DNA of 32,418 bases, taken from Bacteroidota bacterium. Lineage in GTDB: Bacteria; Bacteroidota; Ignavibacteria; Kryptoniales; JAKASW01. A program made the translations under genes and the position numbers. This document shows, piece by piece, positions 7,136 to 15,765 of the stretch. The notes beneath the pieces were generated by a model. The model saw only the letters and a list, made by a program, of their open reading frames with translations. It made no database searches and was not told the DNA's origin. The stretch's first letter is position 1. The number at the start of each line of letters is the position of its first letter. The stretch lies in assembly GCA_023381615.1 (NCBI GenBank), contig JAMCQL010000013.1, forward strand, positions 67,869 through 100,286, given 5' to 3'.

Positions 7136-10100
7136 TCACTTGACGACTGCTATTTTGATAATTGCCACGTCTCGTTCTTTTGATGACACTGCTTCCACTC
7201 TCGCGAAATAGACTCCGCTTTGTACGCCGCTCGCATTCCAGTCCACTTCATTTGCCATACCGCCGGTTCCGCTGGTTTGAATGTCGGCGACTTTGTCGCC
7301 GGCGAAGCTGAATATACTAATTGACACCCGCGCATTGTCCCGCAAGTAGAAATGTATTTTCGTCAGACCGTTCGTCACCGGATTCGGCCAGTTGTAAACT
7401 TGCGAAGTCGGCATCAAATTCTGCGCGGGCGGCGGCGGCTGACTCTGGAGCGGCTGCGTCACGGAATTCAAATGATAATTATCATGGAGAAGATTTCCCC
7501 AGACGACTTGGCTTGGAGAGATTCCTTTGAATGTCCAGCTGTACAAATACCCATCGAGACCGATTGCGGCGAGATACAAATTCCCGCCGGGATCGTAAGC
7601 GACAGCAGGACTGCCGGCGAGCGCGCCGCCAACACTCAGGGGAAAGCCCGGTAAGATTTGTCCTGTGGCGCCTGTGAAAGCGTAAATCTCTCCGCCTTTG
7701 GTTCCGAATATCACTTCCGGTTTTCCGTCACCATCGAGATCCGCAACGACGACAGAACCCGTAATCCGGTTTGCGTCAGACGGAAGGACTTCACTTCCCA
7801 CTGTTGTTATCGGGAAGTGATTGAGAACCGCGCCGGTGTATGAGATCGCGTAGACTTTCGTCTGAGTTGCGAAAATGATATCGCGGTTCCCATCGCCATC
7901 GAGATCGGCGATGACAGGACCTGAAGTAATCGTGTCACCGGGAAAAACGGAGAAGACTTTCTGCGGTGTGCTCCCTGTACTGTCGAGATAAACGAAGTGT
8001 GAAGTGAGTTCAACAATAACAGGACTTCTCTCAGGCGACAAGCTTGCGTAAGATATGGCAATAGGAATTGACCCAACAGGGATTGGGTGAAGCGGCGGCA
8101 TATTGGAAGAAGATTGAATGACGTTATCTACGTTAACGGAATAGACGCCGTATCCTGGAACATTCAGATAAATTCTACTCGTATCGATGGCAGCAAACCG
8201 CGGAAGGATCGATGAAGCGCTTTCTGCAGACGATGATCCTGTGCCCGACGCGTGTAACGGAAGAGGCATGGAGTAGAAACCCAAATATTTCCCGGATGTA
8301 GTGAATGCCGTCCACGCCGCCTGATAATTCGACGGGAACGAGAGTATCTTGCTTCCGAGAAGAAGCAGCGGTCCGCCGGCTCGAGGGTTAGGGGACGGCG
8401 ATTTCGTTGAAAAGATCGTGTCCGCAGTTCCATCATGGTTATTGTCTCTGTCAACAAGTCCATAAAACACAGAGTCGTCCATCGCATAGATCGTGTTCGA
8501 AGCCGCATTCTCGGAAGAAACAATCGGCTGAAACGCTCCGCCTACTTTCGAGAAAAGTCCGGTCGAATCAAATCCTGCGGAAGTCCCGTCCATGTTGAAG
8601 GCGTAAAGCGAGTCGCCGTTGTTGGCGATCACCTGCAATCGTCCGTCGGCGCTGATATGTCCAAACACCGGTGAAGAGTTCACGGTTGCGTCGTGGATAT
8701 TCTTAGGAAAACTGGCGGTTGGCTGGATGTTCGAATCGCCAACTCTTACGTCAAAAGTCATAGCGCTGTCGGCGCCGCTGAAATTTGTGATGTAAACATG
8801 CGAATTGGCGCCGCTGTAACTGTTGGAATTCGGCAGCGAAGTTGGGGTGAACTGGTTCGTATAAACAACCGCAGGATTGCCCTTGAACCAAAAATCGTAT
8901 GCGGAGCCGTCGTAATAATAAAAACCGGTGAAAGTCTGAATAAGCATTCCAATCTGATTTGCGCCGTGAGCCTCCATCAGCGCGACGCCCCTGTGATCCG
9001 GGTTGGCGTTTACCGTATTCGTCGCGATGTTTTGATTTATCACATTATCATCTATATGCCAAATCAAAATTCCGCCGTAATATTTTATTCCGTTACTTAT
9101 ATCTCCGGGGAGTGCCCAGTCATACTCGTCGACGTCCGTCACAACGCCGTTTATTCCTTTGATCTGTGTGCCGTCGAAATAAGTCGTGTCGTCATCGAAA
9201 CTGATGGTACTGTAATTACCTTTATAAAAAGTCGTTATGTTCTCACCGTTGTGCTCTGCATCCCGCTCGCGATTCTCTATCAAGAAATATTCGCTTCCGC
9301 TGATCGGAACTTTGAGAACGGAGTACTTCCCCGTCTCATTCGCGTAAAGCTGGTACGTCGTCGCTGTTGACGGCGAAACCTCGACCGGCGTCACCCAGCC
9401 GAGATACATTTTCTCCCATGCCGACGGTTCCGGCGGGAAAATTCCGCCGTACGCAAATATCGCTTGCCCATCCATCAGACCAAACCTGCCGATTCCGGTG
9501 ATTCCTGTTTGCGAATCGAACAGATCGGGCAGACCGAGATAACTTCCGAAGCTTGCGGCGAGGAGTCCGTTGGTCCCGAGCGTTAAGTTTATCTGTAATG
9601 CTCCTGTCGCATCATAAATTTGGTAGGACTCACTCTCCGGCATGATGATGGAATTCGGGATATTGAAACTGCCGTTGTCAACGGGCTGACCGCTGTAACT
9701 TGCGCCGAACATATTGCGCAGGCTCTGTGCATTTAAATAAAGCGACGGAATATCGAACGGTCTCGGATCGTAGCCGAGCGTGGAAGTGAAATCAATGTCG
9801 CGGCCGGAACCGGCGTGGAATATCACGAAACACTGGAACTGGCTGAAGTCGAAATTCTTATAGATCGAATCTGCCGCGTGCCACGAATCCCGATACAGAA
9901 GTCCAAGATTGTTTGCGTTCAATGTCCCGGTTTTCGGAGACGAATAATACTTCATCTGGTGCGGAAGCGTAATGACGGAATCGAGCACCACGTAATTTAC
10001 GTTGAGCTTCCCTCCGGAAACTTTGCCGAAATAATTCTTTAGAAATAGGAGGTGATTCTCGAAGTAAGCTTTGTCGTGCGGCGGCGCGTCAAGTCCGGCG

Positions 10101-10318
10101 CCCTGCGACATTAGGAATTGTCCGTTGCCGCTGGTCAAGCTGTCATTGTCGGATTGGAACTGTACCATGATCGCAAGAACATTCACAGTGCCCGCCGCCA
10201 AAATTCTATTCGGGCGAGTGCTCTGGAATGCCGCGAGAGGATGGCTCAGTTCCGGTCCACGGGATCCCGTGGATGCGAAAAGCAGCGCCGCGTGTCCAAT
10301 GGATCCTACGGACAACAT
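7136..10318 (-). CDS. M6 immune-inhibitor-A-like protein with T9SS sorting domain; catalytically degenerate
   Basis: The 1060-residue protein has the M6-family layout. The N-terminal region has NVLAIMVQFQSDN, the middle has SYLGLPDLFD, GIGRFGLMDG and SAWEKMYLGWV, and FG-GAP-like repeats follow (VIADLDGDGNRDIIFAT, VVADLDGDGKPEVIFGT). The last ~80 residues (VYNWPNPVTNGLTKIHFYL ... GVYFARVEA) are a type A T9SS C-terminal sorting domain. In M6 enzymes HEFGH precedes the LGLPDLYD block; here residues 255-259 are ASFGS, so both zinc histidines and the catalytic glutamate are absent. It should bind rather than cut. The ATG at 10318 has no ribosome site; a CTG at 10354-10352 would add NFKFPAVAAAI, giving a better signal peptide and an 11-nt overlap with porV. 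Probable PorV/PorU client. Confidence 0.88.
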   Translation of the reverse strand: MLSVGSIGHAALLFASTGSRGPELSHPLAAFQSTRPNRILAAGTVNVLAIMVQFQSDNDSLTSGNGQFLMSQGAGLDAPPHDKAYFENHLLFLKNYFGKVSGGKLNVNYVVLDSVITLPHQMKYYSSPKTGTLNANNLGLLYRDSWHAADSIYKNFDFSQFQCFVIFHAGSGRDIDFTSTLGYDPRPFDIPSLYLNAQSLRNMFGASYSGQPVDNGSFNIPNSIIMPESESYQIYDATGALQINLTLGTNGLLAASFGSYLGLPDLFDSQTGITGIGRFGLMDGQAIFAYGGIFPPEPSAWEKMYLGWVTPVEVSPSTATTYQLYANETGKYSVLKVPISGSEYFLIENRERDAEHNGENITTFYKGNYSTISFDDDTTYFDGTQIKGINGVVTDVDEYDWALPGDISNGIKYYGGILIWHIDDNVINQNIATNTVNANPDHRGVALMEAHGANQIGMLIQTFTGFYYYDGSAYDFWFKGNPAVVYTNQFTPTSLPNSNSYSGANSHVYITNFSGADSAMTFDVRVGDSNIQPTASFPKNIHDATVNSSPVFGHISADGRLQVIANNGDSLYAFNMDGTSAGFDSTGLFSKVGGAFQPIVSSENAASNTIYAMDDSVFYGLVDRDNNHDGTADTIFSTKSPSPNPRAGGPLLLLGSKILSFPSNYQAAWTAFTTSGKYLGFYSMPLPLHASGTGSSSAESASSILPRFAAIDTSRIYLNVPGYGVYSVNVDNVIQSSSNMPPLHPIPVGSIPIAISYASLSPERSPVIVELTSHFVYLDSTGSTPQKVFSVFPGDTITSGPVIADLDGDGNRDIIFATQTKVYAISYTGAVLNHFPITTVGSEVLPSDANRITGSVVVADLDGDGKPEVIFGTKGGEIYAFTGATGQILPGFPLSVGGALAGSPAVAYDPGGNLYLAAIGLDGYLYSWTFKGISPSQVVWGNLLHDNYHLNSVTQPLQSQPPPPAQNLMPTSQVYNWPNPVTNGLTKIHFYLRDNARVSISIFSFAGDKVADIQTSGTGGMANEVDWNASGVQSGVYFARVEAVSSKERDVAIIKIAVVK

Positions 10319-10343
10319 TATTGCCGCGGCGACTGCTGGGAAT

Positions 10344-11501
10344 TTAAAATTCAGTTTTTGTGCCCCAATTTAGAGATAAAGAGAATCGCAGCTGGTTAGA
10401 TAGCGGATTGTTTTGATCAAAAGTCGAAATGTAACTGAAATCGAAGCCGTAAATGTCATAGCGTATACCGGCGCCGAATGTCAAGAAGTTTCGTCCGCCA
10501 AAGTTCGGATTTTCCTTGTAGTAACCCATGCGAAGCGCAATGAGTCTCGGATTCCCGTACCAATATTCGGCTCCCATGCTAATGATGATTCTTTTCAAAC
10601 CGCTTCCGTCGCCCCATGTCGTAATTAAGGCTTCAGGCAGTGGATCGACATTGGTAATCGGATAATATGTGGTATCAAACGACGTTGGGTTTATGTTCAT
10701 CAGAGAATCTGTTCTTACGCGGACCATAGTTCTGCTTGCATCAAAGACTAAATACAAATTGTTGAATTCGCTCTTTAAGAGATGAAGCGAGATGCCGAGC
10801 CTGAGATTTGTCGGAAGCGGATCTGCCTGCGCCTGATCGATGTAATAGAGCTTCGGACCAAGGTTGCTTAACGCAATTCCTAAGCCAAGTCTGTCATCGA
10901 AATTGCCGACCAGCGGCAAATCCAGGTGTTGCGGACGATACAACAATCCCAAATCGAAACTGACATCAGAGGCAATTCCTTTTCCGACTTCTTGCTCCGT
11001 TCCGAACGGCGCAAGCTGACTTCTTATGTATCGGAAGTTTGCCCCTAGACCAAGTCCGCTGGAAATCTGCGTGCCGTAGCCCAACGTTATTGCAAACTCG
11101 AACGCATGCCACGTACTGACGACGATAGGACCATTTGAAAGTGTCTTATTAAATGTTCCAAGGTTGAAATAAGTTAAGCTTGCTGCGAAGTTTCCATCCC
11201 AATCTTCCAGGTAATGCCGGTAGCTAAGAAAATCGTAGCTCAAATCGGAGCCGAATTCCGGAAGCCACGGAGCGTGCGTAAGCCCGATTTCATCTCCTCT
11301 TAGAAAGCCAAGGCCGCCTGGATTCCAGAAGAGAGCCGATGCATTGTCTGCTAAACCAGTGCCAGCCTCTCCCATACCCGCTGCGCGGGCGTCAGGAGAA
11401 ATTAAAAGGAATGGCACCGCAGTTTCACCTTGCGCAAACGCACCTGAGCTTAGTGTTAATACGGCAGCCGCCATAACCACCGCAAATAATGTTACTTTCA
11501 T
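10344..11501 (-). CDS. porV: T9SS outer-membrane protein PorV
   Basis: PorV (LptO) is a FadL-like outer-membrane barrel that collects CTD cargo from the T9SS translocon and hands it to PorU. The 385-residue protein starts with signal peptide MKVTLFAVVMAAAVLTLSS ending AFAQ. The family signature follows: PFLLISPDARAAGMGEAGTG, LADNASALFWNPGGLGFL. The rest is alternating amphipathic strands (GLGLGANFRYIRSQL, NFLTFGAGIRYDIYGFDFSY) ending in an aromatic residue (KTEF), as barrels do. GAGGAG lies about 10 nt before the ATG. It is 62 bp downstream of porU and very close to the M6-like gene, consistent with one transcript. PorQ is a related alternative, but the length and the porU neighbour favour PorV. 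Confidence 0.9.
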   Translation of the reverse strand: MKVTLFAVVMAAAVLTLSSGAFAQGETAVPFLLISPDARAAGMGEAGTGLADNASALFWNPGGLGFLRGDEIGLTHAPWLPEFGSDLSYDFLSYRHYLEDWDGNFAASLTYFNLGTFNKTLSNGPIVVSTWHAFEFAITLGYGTQISSGLGLGANFRYIRSQLAPFGTEQEVGKGIASDVSFDLGLLYRPQHLDLPLVGNFDDRLGLGIALSNLGPKLYYIDQAQADPLPTNLRLGISLHLLKSEFNNLYLVFDASRTMVRVRTDSLMNINPTSFDTTYYPITNVDPLPEALITTWGDGSGLKRIIISMGAEYWYGNPRLIALRMGYYKENPNFGGRNFLTFGAGIRYDIYGFDFSYISTFDQNNPLSNQLRFSLSLNWGTKTEF

Positions 11502-11563
11502 CGATCTTCACTCCTCATTTATGGTCTTATTATAAAAGGTTGCGCGGAAACTTTCTACACATA

Positions 11564-14500
11564 TCATCGCACAACCGCCATCTTTCCGAGCGCTTCACTC
11601 GTGTAAGCACCATCAACCGTTGACACGATCACTTTGTAAAGATAAACTCCGTTCGCAAGCCGGTCGCCTTCCTCATCAAGTCCATTCCAATCGACCTTCA
11701 CAAAAGTATCGGTTATTCCGTACGATTTAATAGTCTTGATCAGTCTCCCACTTATTGTGAAGACTTTTATCGTCACGTTGACGGGCGCGCCAGCGCCTCC
11801 GGCAGCGGAACGCTGGAATGTAAATGAAGTGCTGCTACTGAACGGGTCGGGATAATTGTAAACATTCTGTATCGACAATTGCTCAGATGATTCTACGTCG
11901 AAGCTGACGCTCGCTTGGGAAGGGTTGTTGAAAACGTCAAAGGCTCTTACCGTAACGCTGTGTTCTCCAAACCCGAGCCGCGTGGTAACCGGATATGTAA
12001 CTGTACCATCTTGATATGAATTCAAATTGCCCACGTAATACGGCGCAAGATCCACGGACTGCTGCCCGTCAAAAACCGCCTGCAAGCTGTGTCCGACCGC
12101 TACATCCGAGAGATTTATTCCGTTGGACGAATGCAAATCAACAATCAAGGTCGGTTTTTCGGAGACAACATCTCCATCCCTGAAATTCTTCGAATCAAAA
12201 TAAATATTGACTTGCGGACCTTTGTGATCATTTGTAACGTTCGTTGCTGTCCCGCCGACAATGACATTTCTTGTGTATCCCGATCCATCGGAGCCGTTAG
12301 TCTGAAAATACAATTCGATTTTGCCGGCGTTGTTGCTGTACGAAATATCCGTGGGAATCACTGTCTTAGCTTCAAATCTGCCGTTCTGGACGGAGACTTC
12401 GCCGCGATAAAGTATCGAACCGGGAAACATATAAGTCTTTCCCCATTCTGGTACAAGCACAGGCTGGTCTGAATCGAAAACTGTAAGCAGCCCCGTTCCG
12501 CTCAGATCACTCCAGACCGTCATGTCAGGGTGATAAACTGTTCCTTTAATGTCGAGTTTGTCGAGCGCGCGAATCTGCGTTACCTGTACGAGCGATTTTC
12601 CATTCAAGCTGTCGATCGTTGCCTGATATTTCGGCATTGCTATGCGGACGGTCGGATCCCCGATGTATTGGTACTTGATGTCGTTCAGCGAGTATACGGA
12701 CTGTTTTGTTTGGAAGACAGCGTCGCCAATTCTTTCCGGATTGCGCTGCGAGTCTCTGACAAAAAGATGTTGAAACAAAGTTTGGTTGAAGTAAGCATTG
12801 AGGTCGGAAAAAACAATTCTCGTCGAGCTGACAACTCCTATTGCGCCGCCTTGCGCCCAGCTCGTCAAAAGTTCTGCCCCGCTTTGGGCCTGCGGGTCAT
12901 CATCGCGGGCAAAGTCGCAGGTAGCCGCGACAAACAAACTCAATCTTGTCAAGTTTGTCAGTTGCGGGATAGTGACGGAGTTTTGAAAAATATGTGTGTA
13001 TGACCAAAGATCAGGTGCGCCGTGCCCGACAAAATCTACGACAAGCGTCCCTTGGTTGATCTGATTTACAATATCTGCCGCCGCTTCGGGCTTGCGTCGT
13101 CCTTCGGTGGAAATCGTCGTCGGATAAAGCGCGAGGTAAATCTTCCGCTTATCGAGCTCACTCGGAGTATAATTCTGTGCGAGGTCATCAACTTGTGAGG
13201 TGTGCAGGTCGTAATCGTTGCCGCCGCCGCTGGTCGGTCCGTCGTCTCCAATAAATGTTACGAGATTTTTCCAATCGCTGTAGTCGGGCTTCGATTCATA
13301 CTGGATTATCTTATTCACAATAGTAGTTGCCTCATTGACGCTTCTCGCAGGCAATCTTCCTATTGCCATGGAGATTGGTGTCTGTGTGAGCGGCGCTGAA
13401 AACTGGACGAAATAATCGTCGGTGCTGTATGTTCCTATTTGAGACAGCGATTCAGTCGACTCGTACGGGGGTACATATTCCGGAACGTTTGCAACTTTGT
13501 TCTTATAGTCGTACGTTCCACCTCCGAAAAGAACAACGTAAGATGGAGTTGTCTGGTAAGTGGAGTACGCGTATTTCAGGAAATCGCGTATCGCCGTCGG
13601 ATCGGGAATTCCGCATCCAAATTCATTATAAATAGCTGTGGTTGGCACAACGACGGTTTGCAGTCCATCAAAACTCTGTTTAAAATCTTTCAACTGGTTC
13701 GCCTGAGATAGAAATTCAGGGGGGGAAATTATTATCAAGTTTGCGCCAGCTGTCAGTCCATGGAGATCGGAGTTTTGAACAGCTGAGATATTATCAACTG
13801 ACAAATAGCCGCTGTCTCCAACAGCGAAGAATTGCTTTCTTGCGCCGGAAACCGCCTGAATGCCAAACGAGACGGTTCCGCCGTTTATCGAATCCGGTTG
13901 TATCAACGCCGCGTTTGCAAAATTAGTCACGTCGAAAACTCGCACGTTGCTGCTCGAAAAATTTTGCACGGAATAATAAACGTTTGCGTTGGTGTCGGGC
14001 GCATAAAAGTTCAGCACATCGCTGTTTGATTGGAACTTTCTTTTGTAAAGTATTTCGTACCAGTCAACGTATCCGCTCGCCGAAGGAGAAGTGGAACTGT
14101 ACACGATCTTCAAAGCGCTTCTTTGGTCCACAAGATTGCCGCTCCCGACAAACGTTTGTGGCGGAACCGGAAAGGCGTAATAGCCCTGATCGTAGCTGTA
14201 ATCAACCGTCCCAACAGGAATGGTACCAAGCATAGCTCCGGTTGAGTTCTCAAATACCTGAAAATAATTGTATTGGTTGCTTCTCGCAATTACGCGGACA
14301 CGGTAAGTTATATTCTGAGTCGAATCGAGGCCGTAGAGCTTGTTGACGTAAATCGTATTATTAGACCCAGGATTATTGGGAGTCGGAAGTTGGAGCTTTG
14401 CACCAAACCAGTCCTTACCGGAACTAAGCAAATTGTATACCTCATCCTCCTGAAATATCCCCGAAGTAAAATCATTTGGTTTATAGTAAGAGGAAGATTG

Positions 14501-15544
14501 CACGCTTTGAATAACTTGCATCCTCTTCCCCGGCTGTCCGCCGAACGTCATGAAATAGTAATTTGATTCCGTGTAATGGTTGATGTAATGGGAAAATGTC
14601 TTCGTCGCCGGATTATACGACCATTCGCGCGGGGACTTTCCGTAAAACAGGATGTAATCTTCCGGATCGAACTTATTATTTCCGTTTGCATCGTAAACAT
14701 AAATCGCGTTTTCCGTAAGATCGTTCGGACGCGCGGCATTAGGATCCTCCGGCAGCTCAGTTCCACCGTTGTTAAAAATTCTTATTGTGTTCAGCTGAAT
14801 GTTGTCAACAGGCACTCCGGCGGTTTTCAACGCGGAGTAAGTCAACTTGTAAATTCCGCTGTGAGAAACCGCTAGTTTGTACCATGTTCCTTGCGCCAAC
14901 ACGCTCGAAGCCAGCGTCTTCATCAGCCGGGATGGCGTGCTCACAACAGCATTTTTCACTTGCGGATAGTTCACCAAAGCTCTCGAAAGCAGCGGATCAC
15001 TGGCGACACTCTGGCTCGAGACACCGCTGCCAATAGAAGAAACTTGCAGTACGACCCTGCTTAATATCTGGTACGAACCGGCGACGCTGTCGTACGAAAA
15101 CGGATAGACTCTGATTCTCGAAACGAAGTGCTCGCGCTGGATGTACGGCAAGTCGAACGAAACGAATGGAGAAACGGGCTGTAAATTTCCTGAAGATGGA
15201 ATGTTCGGGCTTCGAAGAGGCGGAAGCAAAGAAACGGTCTTGTAATCAACCTGAAGGACTTGCACTTGAATTTGTTTGGAGAAAACTCCAACCAGGACCG
15301 GTATGAATTGTCTTAGATAGTTGCCATTCGAGTTGAATTCCGGTACCGCGCCTCTGAACGAAAGATTAAGATAAGAAGACCCATTGATGTTAACCGTGTC
15401 GGCGCCGAGAGAGTCAGGTGTAACTTCGATCGTTACCGATTGTCCTGACTGCGACAAGACTTTAACATCCTGCGCGGACGATACCGCCGCAAGAAGCAGA
15501 ACAAAAATTCCTATTTCGATTATCTGTCTTTTCACTCTTCTCAT
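11564..15544 (-). CDS. porU: T9SS sortase PorU (C25 gingipain-like peptidase)
   Basis: PorU removes the C-terminal signal of T9SS cargo at the cell surface and links the cargo to the membrane anchor. The frame is open from 15610, but I choose ATG 15544 (1326 residues) because the first 22 codons would be encoded by a terminator hairpin; from 15544 a signal peptide follows (RRVKRQIIEIGIFVLLLAAV ... SSAQ). The gingipain dyad is intact: the histidine in DFVGHGAPDLW (codon 13024-13022) and the cysteine in AATCDFARDDD (codon 12919-12917). The C-terminus holds a FlgD/CTD-like domain (VYNYPDPFSSSTSFTFQ, KTIKSYG, NGVYLYKVIV). No clear ribosome site is seen, common in this group. It heads the block porU-porV-M6-like-fusion-DUF5683. 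Confidence 0.92.
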   Translation of the reverse strand: MRRVKRQIIEIGIFVLLLAAVSSAQDVKVLSQSGQSVTIEVTPDSLGADTVNINGSSYLNLSFRGAVPEFNSNGNYLRQFIPVLVGVFSKQIQVQVLQVDYKTVSLLPPLRSPNIPSSGNLQPVSPFVSFDLPYIQREHFVSRIRVYPFSYDSVAGSYQILSRVVLQVSSIGSGVSSQSVASDPLLSRALVNYPQVKNAVVSTPSRLMKTLASSVLAQGTWYKLAVSHSGIYKLTYSALKTAGVPVDNIQLNTIRIFNNGGTELPEDPNAARPNDLTENAIYVYDANGNNKFDPEDYILFYGKSPREWSYNPATKTFSHYINHYTESNYYFMTFGGQPGKRMQVIQSVQSSSYYKPNDFTSGIFQEDEVYNLLSSGKDWFGAKLQLPTPNNPGSNNTIYVNKLYGLDSTQNITYRVRVIARSNQYNYFQVFENSTGAMLGTIPVGTVDYSYDQGYYAFPVPPQTFVGSGNLVDQRSALKIVYSSTSPSASGYVDWYEILYKRKFQSNSDVLNFYAPDTNANVYYSVQNFSSSNVRVFDVTNFANAALIQPDSINGGTVSFGIQAVSGARKQFFAVGDSGYLSVDNISAVQNSDLHGLTAGANLIIISPPEFLSQANQLKDFKQSFDGLQTVVVPTTAIYNEFGCGIPDPTAIRDFLKYAYSTYQTTPSYVVLFGGGTYDYKNKVANVPEYVPPYESTESLSQIGTYSTDDYFVQFSAPLTQTPISMAIGRLPARSVNEATTIVNKIIQYESKPDYSDWKNLVTFIGDDGPTSGGGNDYDLHTSQVDDLAQNYTPSELDKRKIYLALYPTTISTEGRRKPEAAADIVNQINQGTLVVDFVGHGAPDLWSYTHIFQNSVTIPQLTNLTRLSLFVAATCDFARDDDPQAQSGAELLTSWAQGGAIGVVSSTRIVFSDLNAYFNQTLFQHLFVRDSQRNPERIGDAVFQTKQSVYSLNDIKYQYIGDPTVRIAMPKYQATIDSLNGKSLVQVTQIRALDKLDIKGTVYHPDMTVWSDLSGTGLLTVFDSDQPVLVPEWGKTYMFPGSILYRGEVSVQNGRFEAKTVIPTDISYSNNAGKIELYFQTNGSDGSGYTRNVIVGGTATNVTNDHKGPQVNIYFDSKNFRDGDVVSEKPTLIVDLHSSNGINLSDVAVGHSLQAVFDGQQSVDLAPYYVGNLNSYQDGTVTYPVTTRLGFGEHSVTVRAFDVFNNPSQASVSFDVESSEQLSIQNVYNYPDPFSSSTSFTFQRSAAGGAGAPVNVTIKVFTISGRLIKTIKSYGITDTFVKVDWNGLDEEGDRLANGVYLYKVIVSTVDGAYTSEALGKMAVVR

Positions 15545-15550
15545 AACAAT

Positions 15551-15594
15551 AAAAAAGCCGAATGCTGTGCACGCCTTTTGCACCATCATTCGGC
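15551..15594 (-). terminator. Rho-independent terminator or attenuator in the porU leader
   Basis: On the minus strand GCCGAATG (15594-15587) pairs with CATTCGGC (15564-15557), with a possible inner GTGC/GCAC stem, followed by six thymines (15556-15551). It lies 170 bp after the stop of the LPP20-like gene and only 6 bp before the porU ATG. It can therefore end the upstream cluster, but any transcript of porU starting upstream must also cross it. Confidence 0.75.
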
Positions 15595-15765
15595 AAAAAA
15601 GGCTCCTCAAAGGTCTACAGCAACTACAGCAACTTCAACTTTAAACCTTTAACGAACCTTCGCTAATTTTTCCTTTTTGAGAATATAGCAGGAAAGGTAT
15701 GCTCTGTCAAGGAATCAGAAAGCGAAAAGAGCAATCTTTCGGACTCTGTGAGTAAAATCGCAATG

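Noticed and set aside
8693-9370. 225-codon plus-strand frame antisense to the M6-like gene
   Set aside because: Shadow of a clear gene; no motif and no ribosome site.
15545-15610. Extended start (TTG 15610) of porU
   Set aside because: The added codons coincide with the terminator hairpin and put a cysteine-rich, non-signal stretch before a good signal peptide.
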